A stretch of 64,000 nucleotides of DNA, from positions 24,492-88,491 of the forward strand of contig CAJMAO010000001.1 in assembly GCA_905211345.1 (NCBI GenBank), read 5' to 3'. Positions within the stretch are counted from its first letter, which is position 1; each line of letters begins with the position of its first letter. The translations under genes and the position numbers were made by a program. This DNA is from an uncultured Prevotella sp. Lineage in GTDB: Bacteria > Bacteroidota > Bacteroidia > Bacteroidales > Bacteroidaceae. Below, in pieces: positions 25,507-34,256 of this stretch. The notes beneath the pieces are model-generated. The model saw nothing but the letters and a program-made list of their open reading frames with translations. It searched no databases and had not been told where the DNA came from.

Positions 25507-25803
25507 TTAAGCCAATGTAATCTTGTTTTCCTCAGCTTTGATCTTGCCCTCTTTGAAGAGCCAGCCCATACCCAACAGAGTTTCATTCTCTGTTATTTTC
25601 GCAGCCTTTGCTATCTCGGCCACGCTAAGAGCCTTACCTGCTGTTGCAAGCGCCTGATAAACATCTCCGGCTTTAAAACCTACAGATTCCGCATTGATTT
25701 CAACAACTACTTTCTTTGCAGTGCTCCTTTTAGGTGCTGCCTTCTTCTCAGCCGCAGCCTTAGGAGTTGCGGTCTTCTTTACAGTTTCTTTCTTTTCTGT
25801 CAT
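25507..25803 (-). CDS. Winged-helix protein with Lys/Ala-rich tail (DUF2582-like)
   Basis: A 98-residue protein. Residues 1-36 are a Lys/Ala/Thr-rich histone-H1-like arm (MTEKKETVKKTATPKAAAEK and on). Residues about 37-98 form a compact winged helix (GFKAGDVYQALATAGKALSV, then NETLLGMGWLFKEGKI) of the DUF2582/PF10771 family. The basic arm suggests non-specific DNA binding, perhaps nucleoid-associated. A TACATTTG promoter element lies at 25850-25857. Function is not established for the family. Confidence 0.75.
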   Translation of the reverse strand: MTEKKETVKKTATPKAAAEKKAAPKRSTAKKVVVEINAESVGFKAGDVYQALATAGKALSVAEIAKAAKITENETLLGMGWLFKEGKIKAEENKITLA

Positions 25804-25849
25804 AATTTTAAAACAACATTAAAGATCTAATAACAATCTTTTATCGTTG

Positions 25850-25857
25850 CAAATGTA
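25850..25857 (-). promoter_or_regulatory. -7 element TACATTTG for the winged-helix gene
   Basis: Reading leftward, TACATTTG fits TAnnTTTG and lies about 47 nt before the start at 25803. Confidence 0.55.
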
Positions 25858-25929
25858 ATGTTTTTATTCTGAATACGGACAATTTTACAGAAATAAAACA
25901 CAATAAAAGATAGCTTAAATCAAAAAATA

Positions 25930-27696
25930 CTATTTTTCTTGACTTAAGTCAACCTTTATCTGCAATTCATCAAGTTGTTTCTGGTCTAACGATGAAGGAG
26001 CATCAAGCATCACGTCGCGACCGCTGTTGTTTTTCGGGAAAGCTATACAGTCACGAATACTATCAAGACCTGCCATTATCGACACGAAACGGTCAAGGCC
26101 GAACGCCAATCCTGCGTGAGGAGGAGCACCGTATTTAAACGCGTTGATCAAAAAGCCGAATTGGGCCATGGCGCGCTCAGGAGTGAAACCAAGTATCTTA
26201 AACATCTTTTCCTGAAGTTTGCCGTCATGGATACGCAGGCTGCCACCGCCAACCTCAATACCGTTGCACACAAAGTCGTAAGCCTTGGCACGCACACGCT
26301 CGGGATGTTCCTCAAGCAGTGGTATGTCGTCAGGATTAGGCATTGTGAACGGATGGTGGGTCGACATTAGGCGTTGTTCCTCATCACTCCATTCGAACAA
26401 CGGGAAGTCGATAATCCACAGGCACTCAAACTTGTCCTTGTCCCTCAAGCCAAGCCTGTCGCCCATCTCAAGGCGCAGCGTGCACAGCTGGGTACGCGTT
26501 TTGTTGGCACGGTCGCCGCTCATTATGAGCAACAGGTCGCCGTTGTTGGCACCAACCGTTTCCTTCAATCTCTGCATAATCTCAGGCGAATAGAACTTGT
26601 CTATGCTGCTCTTTATTGTTCCGTCCTCGTTGAACTTCACCCATACAAGACCTTTCGCCCCTACCTGCGGACGCTTGACAAAATCGGTCAGCTGGTCAAG
26701 CTGCTTTCTCGTATAGTTGGCGCAGCCCGGCACGCAGATGCCGCCGATATACTCGGCGTCATTGAACACGCCGAACGTGCCCGTGCCCTTCAGCACGTCC
26801 ATAAGTTCGACGAACTCCATACCGAAGCGCAAGTCGGGCTTGTCACTTCCGAAACGGCGCATCGCCTCGACCCATGTCATCTGCTGCAATTTTGCCGGAA
26901 GCTCCACTCCGCGCACCTCCTTGAATAAATGGCGGCACATGTCCTCAAACAGGTTGATTACATCGTCTTGGTCAACAAACGACATTTCACAGTCAATCTG
27001 CGTGAACTCCGGCTGGCGGTCGGCGCGTAAGTCTTCGTCGCGGAAGCACTTGGCTATTTGGAAATAGCGGTCGAAGCCACTCACCATCAACAGCTGTTTA
27101 AGCGTTTGCGGGCTTTGCGGCAGGGCGTAAAACTGCCCCGGATTCATGCGCGACGGCACGACAAAGTCGCGCGCCCCCTCAGGTGTACTGCCTATCAGTA
27201 TAGGTGTCTCCACTTCGATAAAGTCCTTCGAGTCCAAGAAGTTGCGTATCAGGATGGTCATACGGTGGCGCAACTCTAGGTTCTGCCTTACGCACGGACG
27301 GCGCAAGTCCAAGTAGCGGTACTTCATGCGGATGTCGTCGCCGCCGTCAGTATTGTCCTCTATCGTAAACGGAGGCGTTGCGCTCTCGCTCAATACGTTA
27401 AGTTTCGACGCTACTATTTCTATCTCGCCGGTCGGCAGGTTGTCGTTCTTGCTTTGGCGTTCGCATACAGTACCTTCCACCTGTATGCAATATTCACGCC
27501 CCAGCTTGTTGGCTTCGGCGCATAAGTCAGCGTTGTCGTTCTCATTGAAAACCAACTGTGTTATACCATAGCGGTCACGCAAGTCGACAAACGTCATGCC
27601 GCCCATCTTACGGCTGCGCTGCACCCATCCCGCAAGCGTCACTTGCTTGCCGGCGTCACTAAGGCGCAGTTCGCCACACGTATTAGTCCTATACAT
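25930..27696 (-). CDS. aspS: Aspartyl-tRNA synthetase
   Basis: A 588-residue class IIb synthetase that charges tRNA-Asp. The N-terminal OB anticodon-binding domain is at about 1-105 (VTLAGWVQRSRKMGGMTFVDLRD). Motif 2 is in FRDEDLRADRQPEFTQID. The bacterial GAD insertion is at about 290-410. Motif 3 is in GLAFGLDRFVSIMAG near 530-545. Its length is normal for bacterial AspRS. The promoter TATTTTTG is at 27725-27732. It is transcribed leftward ahead of two small DNA-binding genes. Whether it is the strictly Asp-specific form was not assessed. Confidence 0.95.
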   Translation of the reverse strand: MYRTNTCGELRLSDAGKQVTLAGWVQRSRKMGGMTFVDLRDRYGITQLVFNENDNADLCAEANKLGREYCIQVEGTVCERQSKNDNLPTGEIEIVASKLNVLSESATPPFTIEDNTDGGDDIRMKYRYLDLRRPCVRQNLELRHRMTILIRNFLDSKDFIEVETPILIGSTPEGARDFVVPSRMNPGQFYALPQSPQTLKQLLMVSGFDRYFQIAKCFRDEDLRADRQPEFTQIDCEMSFVDQDDVINLFEDMCRHLFKEVRGVELPAKLQQMTWVEAMRRFGSDKPDLRFGMEFVELMDVLKGTGTFGVFNDAEYIGGICVPGCANYTRKQLDQLTDFVKRPQVGAKGLVWVKFNEDGTIKSSIDKFYSPEIMQRLKETVGANNGDLLLIMSGDRANKTRTQLCTLRLEMGDRLGLRDKDKFECLWIIDFPLFEWSDEEQRLMSTHHPFTMPNPDDIPLLEEHPERVRAKAYDFVCNGIEVGGGSLRIHDGKLQEKMFKILGFTPERAMAQFGFLINAFKYGAPPHAGLAFGLDRFVSIMAGLDSIRDCIAFPKNNSGRDVMLDAPSSLDQKQLDELQIKVDLSQEK

Positions 27697-27724
27697 AAAA
27701 TCTTTTGCTAAAAGTTTTTATGTG

Positions 27725-27732
27725 CAAAAATA
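27725..27732 (-). promoter_or_regulatory. -7 element TATTTTTG for aspS
   Basis: Reading leftward, TATTTTTG lies about 29 nt before the aspS ATG at 27696. Confidence 0.6.
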
Positions 27733-27919
27733 AAAAAAAGTGCATGAACAGACAAATAATAAGTGGCTAAATTCATATTTTGACTGATTATCATCCAGTT
27801 AAACATAAATTCTTAAATTCATCCGACCTCTTTATATTGGAAGAAAAAACGGTCTTTGGCAGGTTTCAGTTGCAGGATTCCGCCATATAAAAACAAATAA
27901 CCAACCAAGTTCCTACAGT

Positions 27920-28324
27920 CTATATGTTTTTTGATATTTCAATTACAACTGAAGAATTACTTTCATCCAAAGTTCCTTGAACCTTTACGGATAATTTACT
28001 TCCCTTATTTTCAATCAACGTATAAATAAACATTGGCTCGCCACTGTCGTTATTATACGTATGGATACATCCATCCTCAATACGGTAAACATTTTCCATC
28101 CAATGACCTGTAATACAAGTTCCATCGGCATTAAATGTCATAGTTTCGCCTTTTGATATCCAACTCCATTCAGATGAACCTTGCACGTCCGTTATCACCC
28201 ACTGTCCTATTATTGTTGTAGAATCAAATGCTAAAAAATCATTGTCATCATCTGAACAAGCAACAAAATTTAGACACATCAACATGCAAATAAGAACTTT
28301 TCCAAGAAATTTTAAATCTTTCAT
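27920..28324 (-). CDS. Small lipocalin-like lipoprotein
   Basis: A 134-residue lipoprotein. The signal peptide ends in NFVACSDDDND, with the lipid-anchored cysteine at residue 23. The acidic residues just after it match the Bacteroidota surface-export signal. The mature part has the 'IIGQWVITDV...GETMTFNADGTC' pattern of lipocalin-like (DUF5640-type) lipoproteins: a small beta barrel of unknown ligand. The promoter TATCTTTG is at 28427-28434, leaving a leader of about 95 nt. The gene is more AT-rich than its neighbours. It stands alone between aspS and a terminator. Confidence 0.75.
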   Translation of the reverse strand: MKDLKFLGKVLICMLMCLNFVACSDDDNDFLAFDSTTIIGQWVITDVQGSSEWSWISKGETMTFNADGTCITGHWMENVYRIEDGCIHTYNNDSGEPMFIYTLIENKGSKLSVKVQGTLDESNSSVVIEISKNI

Positions 28325-28426
28325 AATTCTGATTATATTACACTATAAATTTAAACCTTTGAAAGTTCACTTTAATACGATTAAGCTCGTCAATCATATC
28401 AACAAAAACTCATCGCTTATTATATA

Positions 28427-28434
28427 CAAAGATA
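28427..28434 (-). promoter_or_regulatory. -7 element TATCTTTG for the lipoprotein gene
   Basis: Reading leftward, TATCTTTG fits the consensus, about 103 nt upstream of the start at 28324. A long leader of unknown role follows. Confidence 0.55.
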
Positions 28435-28576
28435 ACACTCCCCGAGCACAAATCCAAATATTAAATCGGAAATCATCACATATATCTCATTACCAAACAA
28501 CCGAAATATGTTCTATTGGCACTTGCTTTTACCAAAGACGGCAAACGGCGTTGCAAAACACGGCAAAACGCAACGC

Positions 28577-28613
28577 AAAAGGCCGTCTTTCGGCGTGCGA
28601 AAGGCGGCCTTTT
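28577..28613. terminator. Strong hairpin between the nitroreductase and lipoprotein genes
   Basis: AAAAGGCCGTCTTTCG (28577-28592) pairs with CGAAAGGCGGCCTTTT (28598-28613) with one G-U pair around GCGTG. Reading leftward it follows the nitroreductase stop (28654) and is a likely terminator. It resembles the hairpin at 11750-11772. Confidence 0.75.
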
Positions 28614-28653
28614 GGAATCGCTTTTACAAGCTACTGATTATCAACAGGTTGCG

Positions 28654-29286
28654 TCAGTAGCCCACAGGCATGTAAACCAGCGGCAGGATATTCTCCTTTA
28701 TGCCGAGAAATTTCTGCATATCTGCCGGTTTATCGCCCGCATAGCAGCAAACAGTGGCCAGTCCGTTGGCAGCGCAATACAGGTAAACGTTCTGCATGAC
28801 TGTGCCAGCGTCGAGTCCGCTTATAGCCAGATTGCCTTGCGTCAATCCCGTGTCCGATGCGATGACGAGCACTACGGGAGCCGTGGCAATAAACTTGTTG
28901 CGCCCAGCCGCAGCCTTGCGCAAGTCGCCACTGCCTATCTTTACGAGCTTATGCGACGCAGCATCATAACGGAATGTGCCGTCGGCCTTGCCCACGTAAA
29001 TGGTAACATCCTGCCGGTTCATTGCCGACGGGGCGGTGCGCTTGCCGTCATTGCGGTTTACTCCGTTGGCCGACCACAGCAGGTCTGCCAGCGTCTGGTC
29101 GCTCACGGCCTTGTCGGTAAACGTGCGTGTGGAGTGGCGGTCCTGCAACGCTTTTGCCAAACTGCCGGCCACGTCGCTCTTAGTAGGTTGGGGCAAAGTT
29201 ACATCCTGAGCCTTTACAGGCGTACTGAATGTTGCCATGCAAAATGCCGCGGTTATGGCGGCGGTAACAATTCTATTTTTTTTCAT
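28654..29286 (-). CDS. Exported nitroreductase-like flavoprotein (SagB/ThcOx type)
   Basis: A 210-residue protein with a signal peptide (MKKNRIVTAAITAAFCMATF, cleavage near 26), so it is periplasmic. The mature part is nitroreductase-fold: DRHSTRTFTDKAVSDQTLADLLWSA binds FMN phosphate, with 'ANGVNR' and a late 'ISGLDAGTVMQNVYLYCAANGLAT' helix. It resembles the SagB/ThcOx oxidoreductase branch that includes stand-alone periplasmic proteins in Bacteroidota. The substrate is unknown. Export of an FMN enzyme is unusual, and cofactor loading would need explaining. A terminator follows at 28577-28613. Confidence 0.8.
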   Translation of the reverse strand: MKKNRIVTAAITAAFCMATFSTPVKAQDVTLPQPTKSDVAGSLAKALQDRHSTRTFTDKAVSDQTLADLLWSANGVNRNDGKRTAPSAMNRQDVTIYVGKADGTFRYDAASHKLVKIGSGDLRKAAAGRNKFIATAPVVLVIASDTGLTQGNLAISGLDAGTVMQNVYLYCAANGLATVCCYAGDKPADMQKFLGIKENILPLVYMPVGY

Positions 29287-29485
29287 ACGTTAATTATTTA
29301 AGTGTTTTACTGTTCCATAAATGCGCGCAAAGCCTGTACGAACATTAACGCACGTCACAAAGTTATCATTTTGACGGCATAAAACATAACAAACGGTAAG
29401 TTTTTTCATTTTGTTACGGTTGTTTTTCAGGTGTTAAGGCTTTATGAAATATAAATGTTAGTTTTATATTTACCGAAAAAAATAT

Positions 29486-29493
29486 TATATTTG
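29486..29493 (+). promoter_or_regulatory. -7 element TATATTTG for the CoADR fusion gene
   Basis: TATATTTG lies 46 nt before the ATG at 29539 and supports that start, or at most the in-frame ATG at 29509. Confidence 0.6.
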
Positions 29494-29538
29494 TAATCGG
29501 AAAAACAAATGTTACATAATAAAAAAACGAATACTGTC

Positions 29539-31989
29539 ATGAAGATAATCATCGTTGGCGGCGTGGCCGGAGGAGCCACTGCGGCTGCGCGCATACGGCG
29601 CAATACCGAACATGCAGAAATCATACTGATAGAAAAAGGCGGCCACATATCATACGCCAACTGTGGTTTGCCTTATTATATAGGCGGCATCATCGCCGAG
29701 CGCGACAAGCTGTTCGTGCAGACACCCGAGGCTTTCGGCCGGCGTTTTAACATCGACGTAAGGGTGAACTCCGAGGTGACACGCGTCGACACGGCACGCA
29801 AGCAGGTTTCTGTGCGCACCGCCGACGGGCGCGAATACACCGAAACTTATGACAAGCTGCTGCTGTCGCCCGGAGCGTCGCCAGTGCGTCCGCCGCTGCC
29901 GGGCATCGACGTCAACGGCATTTTCACCCTGCGCAACGTTGACGACACCGACCGCATAAAGGCATTCGTGGCCGACCGCCGCGTAAGGCGGGCGGTAATT
30001 GTTGGCGGAGGTTTCATCGGCCTTGAAATGTCTGAGAACCTTGTACACGCCGGAGTGAAAGTTTCAGTAGTGGAAATGGCCGACCAAGTGATGGCACCCA
30101 TTGACTATTCAATGGCCGCGTTAGTGCATCCACATCTTGTAGACCATGGCGTAAGGCTTTATCTTGGACAGGCCGTGGAGGCTTTCAAGCACGACGACGG
30201 CGGCATAACGGTCATGATGAAATCGGGCGACAGCCTTACCGTCGACATGGTGCTGCTGTCAATAGGCGTGCGCGCCGAGACAAGGCTGGCTGCCGACGCA
30301 GGCATTAAGATAGGCGAAATGCGCGGTATCAAGGTTGACGAATACCTGCGCACGTCGGCCGAAGATGTTTATGCCGTTGGCGACGCCATTGAGTTCGCCC
30401 ATCCGGTGACGGGCCGTCCGTGGCTTAACTTCCTAGCCGGACCGGCCAACAGGCAGGCGCGCATCGTGGCAGACAACATCGTTTTCGGCGACAAAGTAAA
30501 ATATGAAGGCTCCATCGGCACGTCAATAGCCAAAGTGTTCGACCTCACCGTAGCCTCAACCGGCCTGCCTGCGAAGCGTCTGAAGCAAATGGGCATGCCA
30601 TACCTTACGGCGACAATCCATCCGTCAGCCCACGCCGGATATTACCCCGGAGCAGCGCAAATGACAATAAAAATAACCTTCGCGCCCGGGGACGGCCGCC
30701 TGTTAGGCGCACAGATTGTGGGCGGCGACGGCGTAGACAAGCGCATAGACGAGTTCGCCTTGGTGATAAAACGCGGCGGCACAGTGGCCGACCTGACACG
30801 CGTCGAGCACGCCTACGCCCCACCGTTCTCGTCGGCCAAAGACCCTGTGGCCGTAGCCGGTTACGTAGCCTGCAACATATTAAGTGGCAAGATGTCGCCG
30901 CTGTACTGGCGCGAACTAAAGGATGCCGATCTTGGAGATGTTACATTAGTCGACGTACGTACACCTGACGAGTTCGCACTCGGAGCAATACCGGGCGCTG
31001 TAAACATTCCGCTGGACGACATGCGGCAACGCATTGCTGAAATACCGGCCGACAAGCCTGTATGGGTTTACTGCGGCGTAGGTCTGCGCGGATACTTGGC
31101 CTCAAACATATTGAAAGACAACGGATACAAGAACGTGCGCAACCTTATCGGCGGACTGCGTACATACAAAGCCGCAGTAGCACCCGTAGGCGTACCTGCC
31201 GACGACGGAAGCGACCAAACCGAACCGCAAGCTCAAGCTGAAACCGACAGCCAAGGGCGCGAGACAGTGCGCGTAGACGCTTGCGGACTGCAGTGCCCCG
31301 GCCCGATAATGAAACTGAAAGACTGCATGGGGCAGATGGCCGAAGGCTGCCGTGTTGAAGTTATCTCTACCGACTCTGCCTTTCCACGTGATGCCGAGGC
31401 ATGGTGCAACATGACGGGCAACCGCCTGCTGGAGCGCAAGACTGAGCGTGGAGTTTACAAAGTGTTGGTGGAAAAAGGCACGAAACCAGCAGTTCATGGC
31501 GTAACCTCAACCATGACTGGGCGCGACAAGACGTTTATCATGTTCAGCGACGACTTAGACAAGGCACTAGCCACATTCGTACTGGCCAACGGAGCGGCGG
31601 CCGCAGGCGGCAAAGTAACGATATTCTTTACTTTTTGGGGGCTTAACGTGATAAAGAGAGAAATAAAACCGAAGGTGGAAAAAGACTTTTTCGGGCGGAT
31701 GTTCAGCATGATGCTGCCGTCAAGTTCGCTGCGGCTGAAGTTGTCGAAGATGAACATGCTCGGAATTGGAAGCCGCATGATGAGGAGCATAATGCGGCAA
31801 AAAGGCGTGGCATCGCTCGAGGAATTGCGCCAACAGGCTATCGACAACGGAGTTGAGATGATAGCCTGCCAGATGTCGATGGACGTAATGGGAATAAAAC
31901 GTGAGGAATTGCTCGACTGTGTGAGCGTAGGCGGAGTGGCCACATACATGGAGCGCGCAGACAAGTCCGGCATCAACTTGTTCATCTGA
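29539..31989 (+). CDS. CoA-disulfide reductase / rhodanese / TusA / DsrE fusion flavoprotein
   Basis: An 816-residue four-module protein. Residues about 1-445 are a CoA-disulfide-reductase-type FAD/NAD(P) oxidoreductase with GGVAGGATAAARIRR at the start and the redox cysteine C42 in YANCGLPYYIGG. About 455-545 is a rhodanese domain with C512 in WVYCGVGLRG. About 575-650 is a TusA/SirA-like domain (DACGLQCPGPIMKLKD; C586 is the sulfur-carrier cysteine). About 655-816 is a DsrE/DsrF-like domain. The modules suggest persulfide or polysulfide reduction with sulfur relay inside one chain. This architecture is known in anaerobes. The ATG at 29539 is chosen because FAD-family proteins start MKIIIVGG. 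Confidence 0.88.
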   Translation: MKIIIVGGVAGGATAAARIRRNTEHAEIILIEKGGHISYANCGLPYYIGGIIAERDKLFVQTPEAFGRRFNIDVRVNSEVTRVDTARKQVSVRTADGREYTETYDKLLLSPGASPVRPPLPGIDVNGIFTLRNVDDTDRIKAFVADRRVRRAVIVGGGFIGLEMSENLVHAGVKVSVVEMADQVMAPIDYSMAALVHPHLVDHGVRLYLGQAVEAFKHDDGGITVMMKSGDSLTVDMVLLSIGVRAETRLAADAGIKIGEMRGIKVDEYLRTSAEDVYAVGDAIEFAHPVTGRPWLNFLAGPANRQARIVADNIVFGDKVKYEGSIGTSIAKVFDLTVASTGLPAKRLKQMGMPYLTATIHPSAHAGYYPGAAQMTIKITFAPGDGRLLGAQIVGGDGVDKRIDEFALVIKRGGTVADLTRVEHAYAPPFSSAKDPVAVAGYVACNILSGKMSPLYWRELKDADLGDVTLVDVRTPDEFALGAIPGAVNIPLDDMRQRIAEIPADKPVWVYCGVGLRGYLASNILKDNGYKNVRNLIGGLRTYKAAVAPVGVPADDGSDQTEPQAQAETDSQGRETVRVDACGLQCPGPIMKLKDCMGQMAEGCRVEVISTDSAFPRDAEAWCNMTGNRLLERKTERGVYKVLVEKGTKPAVHGVTSTMTGRDKTFIMFSDDLDKALATFVLANGAAAAGGKVTIFFTFWGLNVIKREIKPKVEKDFFGRMFSMMLPSSSLRLKLSKMNMLGIGSRMMRSIMRQKGVASLEELRQQAIDNGVEMIACQMSMDVMGIKREELLDCVSVGGVATYMERADKSGINLFI

Positions 31990-32018
31990 CACACGACATC
32001 TTGACTAAAAAAGAATAC

Positions 32019-32060
32019 AGCGGCTTCCGTCTATCACAATAGCCAAAGACGGAAGCCGCG
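32019..32060. terminator. Bidirectional terminator between CoADR fusion and btuC
   Basis: GCGGCTTCCGTCT and AGACGGAAGCCGC form a 13-bp perfect stem. The rightward side ends in TTTTTT. The convergent btu operon ends at 32071. Confidence 0.85.
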
Positions 32061-32070
32061 ATTTTTTCTC

Positions 32071-33081
32071 TTAACGGCGGCGCATTATCACATATATAAC
32101 GACCGGCGCCCCCACAAGCGGGGTCACGGCATTGAGCGGTATCATTCCGGAAGCTCCGGGCGACATGCAGGCGGCGTTACATAACAAAGCCACTAGCGCG
32201 CCTGACGTAATCGTGGCTGGCACAAGTTGGCGATGGTCATCTGTCTTCAATATGATACGCGCCAAATGGGGCACAGCAAGACCTATGAACGCTATCGGAC
32301 CGCAAAACGCCGTTGCCGACGCGGTCAGGAGGCCGGTAACTACAAGCAGGCTGTTACGCAGACGGCTTGTATTGACACCAAGATTGGCGGCATACTGTTC
32401 ACCAAGGAGTAAGGCATTAAGCGGCTTGACAAGACATATCGCAGCCAGCAGACCGACAACCGTGACAACAGCAAACCACGGCAGACGTGACAGCGACACG
32501 CCGCCGAAATTTCCAAGTCCCCACACCATATATGAATGTACACCTTCCTCGGTGGCGAAAAAATTAAGCAACGATATGGCAGACGAGGCTACATAGCCCG
32601 TCATTATACCTATAATAAGCAGCATGACATTGCTACGCACCCGGGCGGCGAAAAACAGCAATACGGCCATTACAGCCCCCGCGCCTGCGAACGAGGCCGC
32701 CAATACAGCCATGAAGCCGGTAAGAGACACCGAACCAAGCGACAACCCGCCGCCGAAAGCAAGCATAACCAAGGCCGCGCCTAAGCTCGCCCCACTGTTA
32801 ATGCCAAACACAGAAGGTCCTGCCAAAGGATTGCGGAATGCCGTCTGTAACAACAATCCGCTGACCGCCAGCGAACTTCCGCAAAGCACGGCAGTTACAG
32901 CCTGAGGCAGGCGGGTCTCTATCACAATGTAACGCCACGACATATCGTAACCGCCATAACCGACAAGGATTTCAAAAACGGCCGATACTGGAATGTCAGC
33001 CGCGCCCACCATAAGGTTTAACAGCAAAAGCGGCACTATGGCCACAGCCATGACTATGTTGATGATCGTTGGTCTGCTCAT
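32071..33081 (-). CDS. btuC: Cobalamin ABC transporter permease (FecCD/BtuC family)
   Basis: A 336-residue inner-membrane permease with about ten hydrophobic helices. Family signatures are 'RLPQAVTAVLCGSSLAVSGL', 'NPLAGPSVFGINSGASLG' and, near the C-terminus, 'GPIAFIGLAVPHLAR', which contacts the ATPase. The substrate is inferred as cobalamin from the riboswitch-controlled operon and the BtuB/BtuG/BtuF-like genes upstream. It overlaps btuF by 4 nt. No ATPase (BtuD) gene follows: transcription meets a terminator and a convergent gene. The ATPase must be supplied from elsewhere. Confidence 0.88.
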   Translation of the reverse strand: MSRPTIINIVMAVAIVPLLLLNLMVGAADIPVSAVFEILVGYGGYDMSWRYIVIETRLPQAVTAVLCGSSLAVSGLLLQTAFRNPLAGPSVFGINSGASLGAALVMLAFGGGLSLGSVSLTGFMAVLAASFAGAGAVMAVLLFFAARVRSNVMLLIIGIMTGYVASSAISLLNFFATEEGVHSYMVWGLGNFGGVSLSRLPWFAVVTVVGLLAAICLVKPLNALLLGEQYAANLGVNTSRLRNSLLVVTGLLTASATAFCGPIAFIGLAVPHLARIILKTDDHRQLVPATITSGALVALLCNAACMSPGASGMIPLNAVTPLVGAPVVIYVIMRRR

Positions 33082-34256
33082 TTCAAGGGAACATAATAAC
33101 GGGGAGCGCCGAGACTACGCAAGTCAGGATGGCACACTACGATAAACTCACGCAAGAGCAAATCGGGCCGAAAAGGAGTCTCGTCATAAAACATAGTGGA
33201 AATTGTGTTACAGGCATAAACATTTTTCCGCTGGAACGCAAGGAAAAGCGAATAGCCCTTGTTCTCATCAAGCAACGATGCGTAAGACGCCTGCTGCGGA
33301 GGAGAATAACGGTACATCCACACATCGGACTTGCCAGCGCGTGAGAGCACAGCCTCGAACGTCAACTGAAGACTGCCGCTGCTTTTGTCGTCGGCAAAAG
33401 CATAATTAACATTTGCGTCGGCCATCACACGCCCTAACGTACTGTTTCCTCCTGGAACATACCATACAGGCCCTTCCACTTTATCGACAATAACCATAGG
33501 GCGCGACACAGCCTTCTTTGCCTCAAGCACAAGGCTTTTATAATTACGCTCTACGACGGAAAACAGGCTGTCGGCCCGCGCCTCGACACCGAACAACATG
33601 CCGTAGAACTTCATCCACTCAGCACGGCCTAAAGCCGAGGTCTCCATATAATCGGCAACCTCAATCACCGGACGCCCCCATCGGTCAAGACGCCCGTATC
33701 CGCCACTATTCTGAAAAGGCGACACAAGTACTGCGTCGGCATCGGCATCAATGATTTTCTCAACATCCGGCACCACCCCGTCGCCACAATCGGCTATAGT
33801 CCCGTCGGCCAAGCGTTGCCTGATATAAGGTTGGTTGATATAACGTGCGTCGCATACGCCGCGTACAGCCTCACCTCGGCCAAGTGATACGAGAAGGCCG
33901 CAATGTACCGATGTCGACACAACAGCACGCTTTAAAGGTGTATGTACGACAGTCACAGTCGACCGGTTCCCGGTCGACCTGCTTACAAGACTGACCAGTT
34001 CGTCATCAGTCATGCCGTCAGTTCCAGCGACAGAGTCAACCAACACATACGTATGCAAAACCTTTCCTTCGTTCCAAGGGTCGGCTAATGTTACTACAGT
34101 AAAACCGTCATATTTCACGATTCCCAATCTTTCTGCATAACGAAGACGCACTGTGTCACCACCAGAAAGGCCAGCCGTGACCATGCCTTGCCCGCAAGAA
34201 CAGAACAAGACGACGGCCACGGCTAAAAGAATAAGTATGTTTAATGGTTTATTCAT
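33078..34256 (-). CDS. btuF: Periplasmic cobalamin-binding lipoprotein (BtuF-like)
   Basis: A 392-residue substrate-binding protein of the FecB/BtuF class, anchored by a lipobox (VVLFCSCGQG, cysteine at about residue 21). Two alpha/beta lobes are suggested by 'VSTSVHCGLLVSLGRGEAVRGVCDARYI' and 'DADAVLVSPFQN', joined by a long helix. It should bring corrinoid from BtuB to BtuC. Its start overlaps the btuG stop by 8 nt and its stop overlaps btuC by 4 nt. It is longer than E. coli BtuF (266 residues), mainly at the N-terminus. Siderophore binding is the alternative, but the riboswitch favours cobalamin. Confidence 0.8.
   Translation of the reverse strand: MNKPLNILILLAVAVVLFCSCGQGMVTAGLSGGDTVRLRYAERLGIVKYDGFTVVTLADPWNEGKVLHTYVLVDSVAGTDGMTDDELVSLVSRSTGNRSTVTVVHTPLKRAVVSTSVHCGLLVSLGRGEAVRGVCDARYINQPYIRQRLADGTIADCGDGVVPDVEKIIDADADAVLVSPFQNSGGYGRLDRWGRPVIEVADYMETSALGRAEWMKFYGMLFGVEARADSLFSVVERNYKSLVLEAKKAVSRPMVIVDKVEGPVWYVPGGNSTLGRVMADANVNYAFADDKSSGSLQLTFEAVLSRAGKSDVWMYRYSPPQQASYASLLDENKGYSLFLAFQRKNVYACNTISTMFYDETPFRPDLLLREFIVVCHPDLRSLGAPRYYVPLK

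Noticed and set aside
26374..26928. Open frame opposite aspS
   Set aside because: Shadow of a conserved synthetase gene.
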